Source: Bifidobacterium breve (GTDB lineage: Bacteria > Actinomycetota > Actinomycetes > Nanopelagicales > Nanopelagicaceae). Taken from it: a stretch of DNA of 38,790 bases. Each line of letters begins with the position of its first letter. Positions within the stretch are counted from its first letter, which is position 1. Both the position numbers and the translations under genes were made by a program. Below the pieces are notes generated by a model. The model was given only the letters and a program-made list of their open reading frames with translations, made no database searches and was not told where the DNA came from. Positions 1 to 9,301 of this stretch are shown here, in pieces. Location of the stretch: positions 1 through 38,790 of the forward strand of contig CAMCCH010000003.1 in assembly GCA_945873335.1 (NCBI GenBank), given 5' to 3'.

Positions 1-180
<180 letters not shown>

Positions 181-217
181 TTACCGTCCCGCGTGCGAAA
201 GAGCGCGTTTACAGCGT

Positions 218-1588
218 CTACTTACCCTTGATTGCCTTGAGAACCTCGTCACGTACCTTCTCCATACGTGCCTGCGTCTTCGCTTCGACATTGAGGCGCA
301 GCAGTGGCTCTGTATTTGATGAACGAAGATTGAACCACCAGGTATCGCCATTGACGCTCAAGCCATCAAGATGATCAATCTCGACCCCAGATTGAGAACC
401 ATATTTTACTTCAATTTTTTCCATCTCTGCGGCAGCATCGGAAACGACTGAATTTATTTCACCACTTGATACATATCGTTGATACGGCTTTAGTATTTTT
501 GATATCGATGCATTATTGGATCCAAGTGCTGCAATTGCATGCAAGGCAGCTAGTGCTCCAGAATCTGCGCGCCAAAAATCTTTGAAATAAAAGTGTCCTG
601 AGTGCTCGCCACCAAATATCGCTCCACTATCAGCCATCATTTTTTTGATATATGAATGACCAACTCGACTTCGCAATCCTTTGCCACTATTTTCTTCAAC
701 AACTTCGAGAACTGCTCTAGATGAAATCAAATTATAAATTATTGTTGAACCCGGAACTCGCGCCAATTCTCTCGCTGCAACTAGGCACGTTAGATCCGAA
801 GGATTTACTGTCTCACCGTTTTCATCAACTAAGAAGCAACGATCAGCATCACCATCAAATGCCAACCCTAAATCAGCCTTTTGTTTTTTTACCGCCTTCT
901 GCAAATCTCTAAGATTCTTTGGATCAATTGGGTTTGCTTCATGGTTTGGAAAAGTTCCATCAAGTTCAAAATACATTGGGATTAATTCAACATTGAGGCG
1001 CTCAAATATCGCCGGAGCTGTGTATCCAGCCATTCCATTTCCAGCATCAACAACAATTTTTAGTCGACGCATCTCTGACATATCTACTAATGATAATAAA
1101 TAATCGACATACTCCATGAGCATCTCGACTTCTTTTTCAAGCCCCATAGAACGGATAAACATGGGCGAACCTTGGCGTACAAAGTTTTCAATGGTTAGTA
1201 ATCCGGACTCTTTACCAATTGGGCGTGCTCCACTGAGGCACATCTTTATGCCGTTGTATTCGGCAGGATTATGGCTTGCAGTAAACATTGCCCCCGGAAG
1301 ATTCAATTTTCCTGATGCGAAATACAACATATCTGTTGATGCTAATCCGATTCGATTTACATCTAAACCTTGAGAAGTAACTCCTGCTGAAAAAGCATCT
1401 GCCAAAACTGGAGAGGATGGACGCATATCTTCACCGATAACAACTGATCCGGGTTCGCGTTCTTGTTGTAAGAATCGAGCAAATGCAACTCCGGTTGCAA
1501 AAGTAAAATCTGGTGTTATTTCAGAATCAACTAAACCGCGAATATCATAAGCTTTGAATATTGCAGGAATCTGATTAGTGCTCATCAT
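218..1588 (-). CDS. manB: Phosphomannomutase/phosphoglucomutase
   Basis: KAYDIRG, TASHNPxxYNGIK, DGDADR and SNTEPLLRLNVEA motifs of alpha-D-phosphohexomutases. Confidence 0.93.
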   Translation of the reverse strand: MMSTNQIPAIFKAYDIRGLVDSEITPDFTFATGVAFARFLQQEREPGSVVIGEDMRPSSPVLADAFSAGVTSQGLDVNRIGLASTDMLYFASGKLNLPGAMFTASHNPAEYNGIKMCLSGARPIGKESGLLTIENFVRQGSPMFIRSMGLEKEVEMLMEYVDYLLSLVDMSEMRRLKIVVDAGNGMAGYTAPAIFERLNVELIPMYFELDGTFPNHEANPIDPKNLRDLQKAVKKQKADLGLAFDGDADRCFLVDENGETVNPSDLTCLVAARELARVPGSTIIYNLISSRAVLEVVEENSGKGLRSRVGHSYIKKMMADSGAIFGGEHSGHFYFKDFWRADSGALAALHAIAALGSNNASISKILKPYQRYVSSGEINSVVSDAAAEMEKIEVKYGSQSGVEIDHLDGLSVNGDTWWFNLRSSNTEPLLRLNVEAKTQARMEKVRDEVLKAIKGK

Positions 1589-1965
1589 TAATAATTAGTG
1601 GGCACGGCGCGCAAGTGACCACGTCGACCAATATTGGATTGCGCATTCGAATTAGAAATAGTTGATTCATCTTGTGTGTTAGCACTTGCTGCTTCACGCA
1701 CCGCATCAGCAATGACCATAAGATCATCATCGGTGGGTCCACTCAAATCTTCATTTATTTCTTGTCGTATGACATTCCACCCTTGTGGAACCGTTAGGCG
1801 CTGGCCATGGGCTACACAAAGATCATAAGAATGTGGTTCAGAAAAAGTTGCAAGAGGGCCAAGCACTGCAGTTGATTCTGCATAAATGTAAGTAAGGGTC
1901 ATAGTTGCTGCCGAGCGACAACTCACTCGCGAACAACTTCTACCTAACTTTGCCTGTGACGCCAT
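1588..1965 (-). CDS. DUF3499 family protein
   Basis: Cys-rich N-terminus CSRVSCRSAATMTLTYIYAESTAVLGPLA...YDLCVAHGQRLTVPQGW typical of actinobacterial DUF3499; adjacent to manB as in other actinobacteria. Confidence 0.85.
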   Translation of the reverse strand: MASQAKLGRSCSRVSCRSAATMTLTYIYAESTAVLGPLATFSEPHSYDLCVAHGQRLTVPQGWNVIRQEINEDLSGPTDDDLMVIADAVREAASANTQDESTISNSNAQSNIGRRGHLRAVPTNY

Positions 1966-1978
1966 ACCTCAAAGATTA
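1966..1978 (-). promoter_or_regulatory. Candidate -10 (TAATCT, 1973-1978) for leaderless DUF3499 start at 1965
   Basis: Minus strand TAATCTTTGAGGT-ATG; TAnnnT at -13..-8. Confidence 0.4.
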
Positions 1979-1994
1979 GTGGGGTGGCCGATTA

Positions 1995-3305
1995 TTAGGG
2001 ATTCAAGACACGAATATTCGAAAGTGGAATTGAAGCTTTTGTAAGAACGCTTCCTGGCGTCAATGGAATATATCCATAACCATTTACAGAGCTAACTAAG
2101 GCTCCCCCTGTGACGCCCTTGTTTGTCTGAGCGATTGTTACCACTCGTGCATTATTGGGCACTCGCCATGTTGCAATATCGCTGGCCTTCACTTGAATAA
2201 TCTTATGTTTTCCATTTGCGAAACGTGTATCTAGAGTTACATCAATTTTATCCCCTGCAAAAACGAATAGCGGAGTCAGGCCAGAAACTGCGATTGACAT
2301 TTCTTGTAAAGGTGCAGCTGGGGTACTCCAAAGAAAATCACTTCGGCCCGAAACCACAACTTTTGAGAAGATAGATGAAACTACTGGCTCATCCGAAGTT
2401 ACACGAAGAGCAAATGCGCGCGCGGGCACATTAGGTTCGATCCTAAATTCTGCAACGATTCCTTTTTTGATCACACGTTGACTCAGTCCTACCGGAATGA
2501 ATCTTCCATCAGCGGACAAAATTTCTACCGAGATTCTTGCATCGAGTTGGCCAGGTGCAAGGACACGCAGTACATATTCAGCCTTTGCGCCTCGACTATT
2601 TCTTGAACTTTGATTTGGTATTGCTGGTATCACTTGGACCTTTGCAACTTCTTCAACAGAATTGACCATATCTCCGCCCAGGCGGCGTAATCCTTTACCG
2701 CGTTCATCAACTACAAAGGCATTGATGCGACCTGCGCGAGCTGAAACATTTATTACTAACTTTGATTCACCTGGCGCAAGTGAATCTAAACCTTGAGCAA
2801 TATACGAACGTGCGGGAATTGTCAGAACTTTAATCGCTTGTGCACCTGATTCACTCCAGACTGAAACATCGACGATCGCCTCGCTCAAACCGCTATTTAC
2901 TATTAGGAGTCGGCCTTTACTAGTGATATCGGCAGTACCACCAACAAACCATTGTGAAGATATTGGCCCCGAACAGATAGTTCCTCCAGCCCAACTTCCA
3001 CTTCTGCTTTGCCAAATTGTTGGCGTTACACCCACTGCATCAATGAGAACTGCATCTTTAGTTATTGGAAGTCGAGCAAATCCAGTAGGTGACATCGTAG
3101 TTTTCTTACTCGCGACATATCGATACTTTGTTTTTACCCCTGAAACTGAAACCTGCGAAGATAAACCGGGAAGAGTTGGCGGACAGACAACAACTGGATA
3201 ATTCTTTGTAAAACCACTTGAGAAAACCGAATTATCGAGGTAATTACTGCTCACTAAAACTACGGCGAGAACTGAGATGACGAGTACAGGGCGGCGAAAT
3301 TTCAT
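1995..3305 (-). CDS. DUF5719-like secreted/anchored protein
   Basis: N-terminal hydrophobic segment, beta-rich sequence, position between DUF3499 and the large glycosyltransferase as in actinobacterial manB loci. Confidence 0.65.
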   Translation of the reverse strand: MKFRRPVLVISVLAVVLVSSNYLDNSVFSSGFTKNYPVVVCPPTLPGLSSQVSVSGVKTKYRYVASKKTTMSPTGFARLPITKDAVLIDAVGVTPTIWQSRSGSWAGGTICSGPISSQWFVGGTADITSKGRLLIVNSGLSEAIVDVSVWSESGAQAIKVLTIPARSYIAQGLDSLAPGESKLVINVSARAGRINAFVVDERGKGLRRLGGDMVNSVEEVAKVQVIPAIPNQSSRNSRGAKAEYVLRVLAPGQLDARISVEILSADGRFIPVGLSQRVIKKGIVAEFRIEPNVPARAFALRVTSDEPVVSSIFSKVVVSGRSDFLWSTPAAPLQEMSIAVSGLTPLFVFAGDKIDVTLDTRFANGKHKIIQVKASDIATWRVPNNARVVTIAQTNKGVTGGALVSSVNGYGYIPLTPGSVLTKASIPLSNIRVLNP

Positions 3306-6300
3306 GCAAGTTCCTTCTCTGAAATTTGCGACTTACGACGCCCGGCTGGAAGAGCAAGAACGATCACACTCACAAGAAAGATTAACTGCAGGGACAATAG
3401 GCCTCGACGAGTAGTTCCATCGTGAATTAAAGAAAATTCACCACCTGAAAGTGCCGTGAAGGTCGGTAGCCCATTTTCATTCTTACTTCGTTCTAAATAT
3501 TGTCCATCTTTGAGCACTCGCCACGAACGGCTGTAATTTTCAGTAAGTGTGAGTGTTCCCGGCCCAGGCAGTGATGCTCGAACACCGATCTCACCACTAT
3601 CTAAGTTCTGTCGTTTTCCATTTGAATCCGTAAAGATTAATCTGCCAGTTGCACCTGAGACTTTCCAGATGATGCCAGCACTCGTTGCTGATGTTCGTGT
3701 GAAGCCACCCAAACCATCTATAGCGCGGATAACATCTTCATTTGCAGGATTCTTTACAAATATATATTTGATTCCATACTGTGAGAAAAGTTCACTCGTT
3801 GATAATCCCGAGCCATCGATTAGATCTCTGACTGCAGTATCAATTGCAGAAATAGTGTTAGGGGAAACATCTGGGTCGCCTAAGTAGATTTCCTCGCCTC
3901 TTGAAATGGAGAACTGCAATTCATTCTCACCATTGGCTCTTACCTGTCGAATAACTAGAGTCTTTGTACTCTTCTCAACACCTAAGAAGGCAGGGATCAC
4001 AGTGATTTTATTACTTCTCACTGTCGAGTCTGCACCAGTACTTGCTGTCCAAAAAATTGCGCCTGTTGCATATAGTGAAGTCACAACGAGTAACAATGCC
4101 GCTAAATAGTGCCTGTGATGGACATGAGATGATCTCAGTACCTCTCGCAATTTATCCAGAATAATAACGGCACATATTCCAGAAGCGAGGGTTGCGCATG
4201 CAATAAAGGTTCCAACCCAAATCTTCACCGAAGAAGAATTACCGTGTACAGAAATTGAAAGCGATGATAAAAAGGTTCCTGCGAGCAAAATTACAGATCC
4301 AACTTCAGCAACTTTCCTTGCACTACTTGAAGAAAATAGAGCAATAAGTAGAATCAGCAATATAGGACTAACAATCCACCAAGGTATCGAGCCCGATCCG
4401 CCAGGATTTCCAATTACAGAAAGATTTGGTCCTCCACCAGGAAAAGCAATGCCTGGCTCACTAAGAAAACGCACGGGGTGAAGAATCGCTTCAAAAGAAT
4501 ATGGTGAATTGATCAAAAATGGAGCAATGAGTAAAGCAAGGCGCTTCTTGAGACGCTCTCTGAAAGAAATATTCTTTTCATAATCCCTAAAAATTGAATA
4601 TGCCACAAAAAAAATCGAGATGATAAAAAATGAGAGCGAGAAGGCAAAAATTACAGCTACGAGCAACGAGATCGCCCAAATACGACGCCAGGAGTATTGA
4701 TCAATACTCTCCCATTTTCCAAGAGTCATAATAAGCAGTGGCAAAAGAATAATTACGGTGATGGTTCCGAGTCGTCCAGAATTTATCGAAGCAATTGAAA
4801 CAGGTGAGATTGCATAAAGAAGTGCGCAGACAGTTGCAAGCCACTGGTTCTTAGTGAATTGTGCAAATAGATGAAAACTCGAAATAACCATAAGGAGAGG
4901 TGCGAGTAGAAAGAAGAGAGTGATAAGTAGTCCACTTTTTCCAAAAAGTATTGTTGATAGCGCTGCAATGATCGCCACCCATGTTGGTGAAGCGCTTGCA
5001 CTTCCCATTCCTACCTGATGCCATGATTCAAGGTAACTTCGCCACAGGTCCATAGCGCTTTCAGGGGTTGCAGGCAATGCTCCGCCTACTAATGATCCAA
5101 ATCGATTGCGTGACCAAATTATTGTGAAGAAAAGAATCAATAACGTTGCCAATAGTTGTGGTTTTCTAAATAACGAACTCCATTTTGCACTTGCTATCGG
5201 AACCAACAAATCCTCATCTTCATTTATTTCAATTGATGTAGAACTTGGCTCGGTCGTTGTTGGCAATAAACGCTCACGGATTGATTCTGCGATATTGCTC
5301 ACCGATAGTCTCAATTGCGACCAACGCGGTGGAATATAAGAAGCCACCACTCGCGCAGAAATCATTCGAGTTTTCTTTCGGACTTTGCGGGCGCTAAGAA
5401 TTGTGTCTGGTCGAATCAGTAGCGTTGTAACAGCTAAGAGTTCATCGCCTGCATATCCTGGTAATTTCGCTATGAGATAAACAAGTGCGCGTCCAATGGC
5501 AGAACCTAATAGTTGTATGGAGAGCCATGGCAGGAGCCACCACGAAGAATTCGCAAGCAATACATATGCTGCATTTCTACGATCAAGTAAGAGCGGTCTA
5601 TGCAGGAGTGCGCCATCAACATCAATTGATCGCCGCTCCGTCGCCGATGCTTGTGCATGAAATGCCACAGCATCGGTAACGACAATGACTGAATGTCCAG
5701 CTACTCGAGCGCGCCATCCAAAATCGACATCGTCGCGAAATAGTGCAAGCTCTGAATCGAATCCACCAAGTTCTTCAAATACATCACGCCGAATCAGCGC
5801 TCCTGCAGTGCTGACAGATAAAACTTCACTTACGCCATCTCGCTGACCTTGATCATATTCATTTTTTTCTAGCCCAGTCCAGCGAGCGCCATTTCCAGCG
5901 ATGCTGACACCAACTTCTAATAAATGTGTTCGGTCATGCCAACCAAGTAATTTTGGTCCTGCCATTACAACTTGAGGACGATCAATAACTGCTTCTAACA
6001 ATTTCTCGAGAGCGTTCTGTGTTGGTGCGCAATCGTCGTGCAATATCCATAACCATTCATGAGCGCCAGAAACGCTTGCAGGAAGTTTTTCGACTGCTTG
6101 TGCAATTGCACTTCCAAAACCTAAATCGCGAGGGGCGGTGAGAGTGGGAATCCTTGCGCCTTTGAGAAGTTTGGGCGATGCATCAATTGAACCTGTATCG
6201 ATAGCAATGATTTGATCTGCACTTCTACTTTGCGATGCAATCGATGCAACAACTTCTGGTAACCACAAAGCACCATCGTGTACGACAAGGATTGCAGTTA

Positions 6301-6334
6301 CGCGATGTAAATCAATCGCGGTTTTTTCAACCAT
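3302..6334 (-). CDS. Large membrane glycosyltransferase (GT2 N-terminal domain plus multi-TM region)
   Basis: N-terminus AILVVHDGALWLPEVVASIASQSRSADQIIAIDTGSIDAS with HDDCAP and FDSELALFRDDVDFGWRA motifs (GT-A fold), followed by many hydrophobic helices. Confidence 0.85.
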   Translation of the reverse strand: MVEKTAIDLHRVTAILVVHDGALWLPEVVASIASQSRSADQIIAIDTGSIDASPKLLKGARIPTLTAPRDLGFGSAIAQAVEKLPASVSGAHEWLWILHDDCAPTQNALEKLLEAVIDRPQVVMAGPKLLGWHDRTHLLEVGVSIAGNGARWTGLEKNEYDQGQRDGVSEVLSVSTAGALIRRDVFEELGGFDSELALFRDDVDFGWRARVAGHSVIVVTDAVAFHAQASATERRSIDVDGALLHRPLLLDRRNAAYVLLANSSWWLLPWLSIQLLGSAIGRALVYLIAKLPGYAGDELLAVTTLLIRPDTILSARKVRKKTRMISARVVASYIPPRWSQLRLSVSNIAESIRERLLPTTTEPSSTSIEINEDEDLLVPIASAKWSSLFRKPQLLATLLILFFTIIWSRNRFGSLVGGALPATPESAMDLWRSYLESWHQVGMGSASASPTWVAIIAALSTILFGKSGLLITLFFLLAPLLMVISSFHLFAQFTKNQWLATVCALLYAISPVSIASINSGRLGTITVIILLPLLIMTLGKWESIDQYSWRRIWAISLLVAVIFAFSLSFFIISIFFVAYSIFRDYEKNISFRERLKKRLALLIAPFLINSPYSFEAILHPVRFLSEPGIAFPGGGPNLSVIGNPGGSGSIPWWIVSPILLILLIALFSSSSARKVAEVGSVILLAGTFLSSLSISVHGNSSSVKIWVGTFIACATLASGICAVIILDKLREVLRSSHVHHRHYLAALLLVVTSLYATGAIFWTASTGADSTVRSNKITVIPAFLGVEKSTKTLVIRQVRANGENELQFSISRGEEIYLGDPDVSPNTISAIDTAVRDLIDGSGLSTSELFSQYGIKYIFVKNPANEDVIRAIDGLGGFTRTSATSAGIIWKVSGATGRLIFTDSNGKRQNLDSGEIGVRASLPGPGTLTLTENYSRSWRVLKDGQYLERSKNENGLPTFTALSGGEFSLIHDGTTRRGLLSLQLIFLVSVIVLALPAGRRKSQISEKELA

Positions 6335-6359
6335 AGTCTTTAGCCTTTCGGCTAGTAAC

Positions 6360-6659
6360 CTATGCTGATCGGCGCTTTAGACGACGGCGTTCGCGTTCGG
6401 AGAGTCCACCCCAAATACCGAAACGTTCATCGTGTGCCAGTGCATATTCCAAACATTGTGAACGAACATCACAGGAAAGACATACGCGCTTTGCTTCGCG
6501 AGTTGAGCCGCCTTTTTCTGGAAAGAATGCCTCTGGATCTGTCTGTGCACAAAGAGCGCGTTCTTGCCATGAAAGCTCAATGCTCTCGCCGCTCTCTAAT
6601 TTGATAGTTGGTCCACTAGTGATACCTGCTTGGGGATTAGCTTCAGGTCGGATCGGCAT
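6360..6659 (-). CDS. whiB: WhiB-family Fe-S transcriptional regulator (WhiB2/WhmD-like)
   Basis: Four-Cys pattern C...CxxCxxxxxC (CAQTD..RVCLSCDVRSQC), GIWGG motif and basic C-terminus; AAGGAG ribosome-binding site before ATG; upstream of the manB block. Confidence 0.92.
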   Translation of the reverse strand: MPIRPEANPQAGITSGPTIKLESGESIELSWQERALCAQTDPEAFFPEKGGSTREAKRVCLSCDVRSQCLEYALAHDERFGIWGGLSERERRRLKRRSA

Positions 6660-6719
6660 ACCGATTCTCCTTACGAGCTTTGGGCCTTTTCCCTGTTGGA
6701 AAAAACCTTCTAGAGGTGA

Positions 6720-6748
6720 ATTACACGCTTGTAACTCCCGTAAGTCAA
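6720..6748 (-). promoter_or_regulatory. Candidate sigma70-type promoter for whiB (-35 TTGACT at 6743-6748, 17-nt spacer, -10 TGTAAT at 6720-6725) with overlapping TTACA-N4-TGTAA palindrome
   Basis: Direct reading of the minus strand: TTGACT-TACGGGAGTTACAAGCG-TGTAAT. The palindrome TTACACGCTTGTAA occupies 6721-6734. Confidence 0.55.
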
Positions 6749-6784
6749 GTCGTAATGGAAACTATCTTTAGAAAATCACGCTCA

Positions 6785-6806
6785 AAATCTCACGAATTAG
6801 AGATTT
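6785..6806 (-). terminator. Perfect 7-bp inverted repeat (AAATCTC/GAGATTT) straddling the manC stop codon; weak terminator/3'-end hairpin candidate
   Basis: AAATCTC ACGAATTA GAGATTT at 6785-6806; AT-rich, so only a weak candidate. Confidence 0.3.
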
Positions 6807-7804
6807 AATGAAGATATTTCGCCTTTTTCGCAATAACTTCCCGAAATGTGAGAATTCTTCTCAACTTTTGTCCCCGCGGCGATAAATGAATCTGTAATCG
6901 ATGCACCTTCTCCAATAGTTACATCGCTACCAATAATCGATCCAACAACTATCGCGCCAGCTCCAATTACTGCGCCTGAACCTATGGCGCTGGCCCCTGA
7001 AATTGTGGCGCTGGCATCAATCTGTGCGCCGTCCATGACCACAGATTCTCGTGAATGGCTCATTACTTTTGCGCGAAGAAGTGCGGGTGCATCTGCCACT
7101 CCGCTTACCAAATCACGTGAGCCTTGCATGAGCGCCTTAGGAGTTCCGATATCTAACCAATAGCTCTGATCTACATATCCAAATACTTTTTTACCGGAAG
7201 AAACTAGGTGTGGGAAAGTTTCGCGCTCGATACTCACAACTGTATTTGGTGCAATTTCATCAATGACGGATGGGCTAAAAACATAGCATCCTGCATTGAT
7301 TGTCTTAGTTGGGGGATTTTCCATTTTTTCAAGAAATGCTGTCACTCGACCATTTGAATCCATTGGTACGCATCCATATGCACGAGCATCTTCAACGTTA
7401 GTTAGGTGCAATGTTACATCTGCACTATTTTTTTCATGGAAATCTATTTGGCCACGCAAATTATGTGAACTGAGCACATCGCCATTGAAAATAACTATGG
7501 ATTCATCTCTGCCAAGCAAATCTGCAGCATTGCGGATTGCTCCACCCGTTCCGAGTGGTTCTTTTTCAACGGCATACAGTAACTTCATTCCAAATTCTGA
7601 ACCATCTCCGAAATATGGAGTAAAGACTTCTGATAAGTATGAAGTAGCTAGGACCACTGTTGTGATTCCTGCACTTCGCGCCATGGCTAGCTGATGCTCG
7701 GTAACTGGTAGGCCTGCAACTGGCAGCATTGGCTTAGGAGTATGTCGAGTCAGTGGCATAAGGCGCGTACCAAATCCTCCAACTAGAAGTATTCCAACTG
7801 CCAT
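6797..7804 (-). CDS. manC: Mannose-1-phosphate guanylyltransferase / NDP-sugar pyrophosphorylase
   Basis: LVGGFGTRLMPLTRHTPKPMLPVAGLP signature, then left-handed beta-helix hexapeptide repeats (IGSGAVIGAGAIVVGSIIGSDVTIGEGA). Confidence 0.88.
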   Translation of the reverse strand: MAVGILLVGGFGTRLMPLTRHTPKPMLPVAGLPVTEHQLAMARSAGITTVVLATSYLSEVFTPYFGDGSEFGMKLLYAVEKEPLGTGGAIRNAADLLGRDESIVIFNGDVLSSHNLRGQIDFHEKNSADVTLHLTNVEDARAYGCVPMDSNGRVTAFLEKMENPPTKTINAGCYVFSPSVIDEIAPNTVVSIERETFPHLVSSGKKVFGYVDQSYWLDIGTPKALMQGSRDLVSGVADAPALLRAKVMSHSRESVVMDGAQIDASATISGASAIGSGAVIGAGAIVVGSIIGSDVTIGEGASITDSFIAAGTKVEKNSHISGSYCEKGEISSLNL

Positions 7805-7806
7805 GA

Positions 7807-8880
7807 CTATTTCACTGCACTTTCAATTCGTTGTACTGCATCTGCAATCTGCCCATCTGTTGCAGTAAGTGCAACGCGGATATGAGAGGCACCTTTTTCG
7901 CCATAGAAGGAGCCTGGCGTCGCCAATATTCCTAATTCTGCTAGCCAGCCAACGCTCTTCCAAGCATCTTCTTTGCGAGTACACCAGATGTATAGGCCTG
8001 CATGTGAATATTCAATTGAAAATCCAGCCTTCGCAAGTGCTGGTCCAAGGAGTGCGCGACGCTTGTTATATCTTGCGCGTTGTTCACCAACATGTGTTTC
8101 ATCACTGAGTGCTACGACCATTGCATTTTGCACGGGTAGAGGAACCATCATTCCTGCATGCTTGCGGAACTCGCGGATTGTGGCAATAAGTTTTGGATCA
8201 CCGATAAGTATTGCGCCTCGATAACCAGCCATTGAAGATCGCTTCGAAAGTGAATGGACGGCGAGCAAATTTGTATTCTTTCCATGTGCAATTGCAAGTA
8301 TTGAACGCCCTTGAGCAGAATCACCAAAATCCAAATAACACTCATCTGAGACTAAAATTGAATTATTCTTTTGAGACCAGTTGATTGCGCTCTCAATTTC
8401 AGCATCGGTATGTACTTGCCCAGTTGGATTTGATGGAGAATTTATCCAGGCTAAATCAGCCTCAGGCCAATTTCCTGCATCAATCGGAACAGTAATTGCT
8501 TGCGCGCTAGCAATAATGGCGCCAACGTTATACGTCGGATATGCAACTTCTGGAATCAAAACTTTCTTCGATTCCAGAATTGTTGGAAGCCAGGCAACTA
8601 ATTCTTTAGAACCGATTATTGGTAATACATCAAAGTCGCCAGTTGCACCTAAGTGATTGAGCGCCCAATTTCTCATCGCCTCACGTAACTCTGGAGTTCC
8701 TGCCGTTACCGGATAGCGCGGAGAATTTGAAGACTCGCGAAATTTGCTCTGTATAAATTCTGGAGTTGAATCAACTGGAGTACCTTGTGAAAGATCGATA
8801 ATTCCACCTGCATGTCCTCGCGCAATATCTCCATAAGGAGCCAGTGCATCCCAGGGAAAATCTGGAAGTGAGGAGCGCAA
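7807..8880 (-). CDS. dapC: Succinyldiaminopimelate transaminase (class I/II aminotransferase)
   Basis: LPDFPWDAL N-terminus, INSPSNPTGQV, SLSKRSSMAGYR (PLP Lys); directly downstream of fdxA as in other actinobacteria. Confidence 0.88.
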   Translation of the reverse strand: MRSSLPDFPWDALAPYGDIARGHAGGIIDLSQGTPVDSTPEFIQSKFRESSNSPRYPVTAGTPELREAMRNWALNHLGATGDFDVLPIIGSKELVAWLPTILESKKVLIPEVAYPTYNVGAIIASAQAITVPIDAGNWPEADLAWINSPSNPTGQVHTDAEIESAINWSQKNNSILVSDECYLDFGDSAQGRSILAIAHGKNTNLLAVHSLSKRSSMAGYRGAILIGDPKLIATIREFRKHAGMMVPLPVQNAMVVALSDETHVGEQRARYNKRRALLGPALAKAGFSIEYSHAGLYIWCTRKEDAWKSVGWLAELGILATPGSFYGEKGASHIRVALTATDGQIADAVQRIESAVK

Positions 8881-8886
8881 AAACTT

Positions 8887-9207
8887 TTACTCGCTCTTGG
8901 GTGGAAGTGCTACAACCTCTGAGTGATCACTGTTGACGAGGCCAACTTTGCCCGCGCCACCTGGTGAGCCAATCTCAACGAAGAATTCTGTATTGACCTT
9001 TGTGAAATCTTTCCACTGTGATGGCACATCGTCTTCGTAATAAATCGCTTCGACTGGGCACACTGGCTCGCAGGCGCCGCAATCAACACACTCGTCAGGT
9101 TGGATATAGAGCATGCGATTACCTTCGTAAATACAGTCCACAGGACACTCTTCGATGCAAGATTTATCTTTTACATCGACGCATGGCTCGGCAATCACGT
9201 AGGTCAC
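8887..9207 (-). CDS. fdxA: 7Fe ferredoxin
   Basis: MTYVIAEPCVDVKDKSCIEECPVDCIYEGNRMLYIQPDECVDCGACEPVCPVEAI; GTG start preceded by GAAGGAG. Confidence 0.95.
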   Translation of the reverse strand: MTYVIAEPCVDVKDKSCIEECPVDCIYEGNRMLYIQPDECVDCGACEPVCPVEAIYYEDDVPSQWKDFTKVNTEFFVEIGSPGGAGKVGLVNSDHSEVVALPPKSE

Positions 9208-9289
9208 GGTAGGGCTCCTTCATCCATAGTAAATAACTCCCTGATTCTAATCACAAAGTAGAAGAAGGTGCGAGATGAGGCTGGGCGAT

Positions 9290-9295
9290 TATCGT
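9290..9295 (+). promoter_or_regulatory. Candidate -10 (TATCGT) for leaderless start at 9302
   Basis: TATCGTTATCCC-ATG; TAnnnT at -12..-7 from the A of ATG. Confidence 0.5.
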
Positions 9296-9301
9296 TATCC
9301 C

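Noticed and set aside
4783-5001. 72-aa ORF inside the large glycosyltransferase, plus the many other antisense or out-of-frame short ORFs in the track
   Set aside because: They are fully contained in well-supported genes, show no motifs, and low-GC/low-stop frames readily generate them by chance.
5485-5679. Small plus-strand ORF with His-rich C-terminus (MRVQWQNLIVVWRAM...)
   Set aside because: It is antisense to the GT2 catalytic domain of the glycosyltransferase with no ribosome-binding site or promoter evidence.
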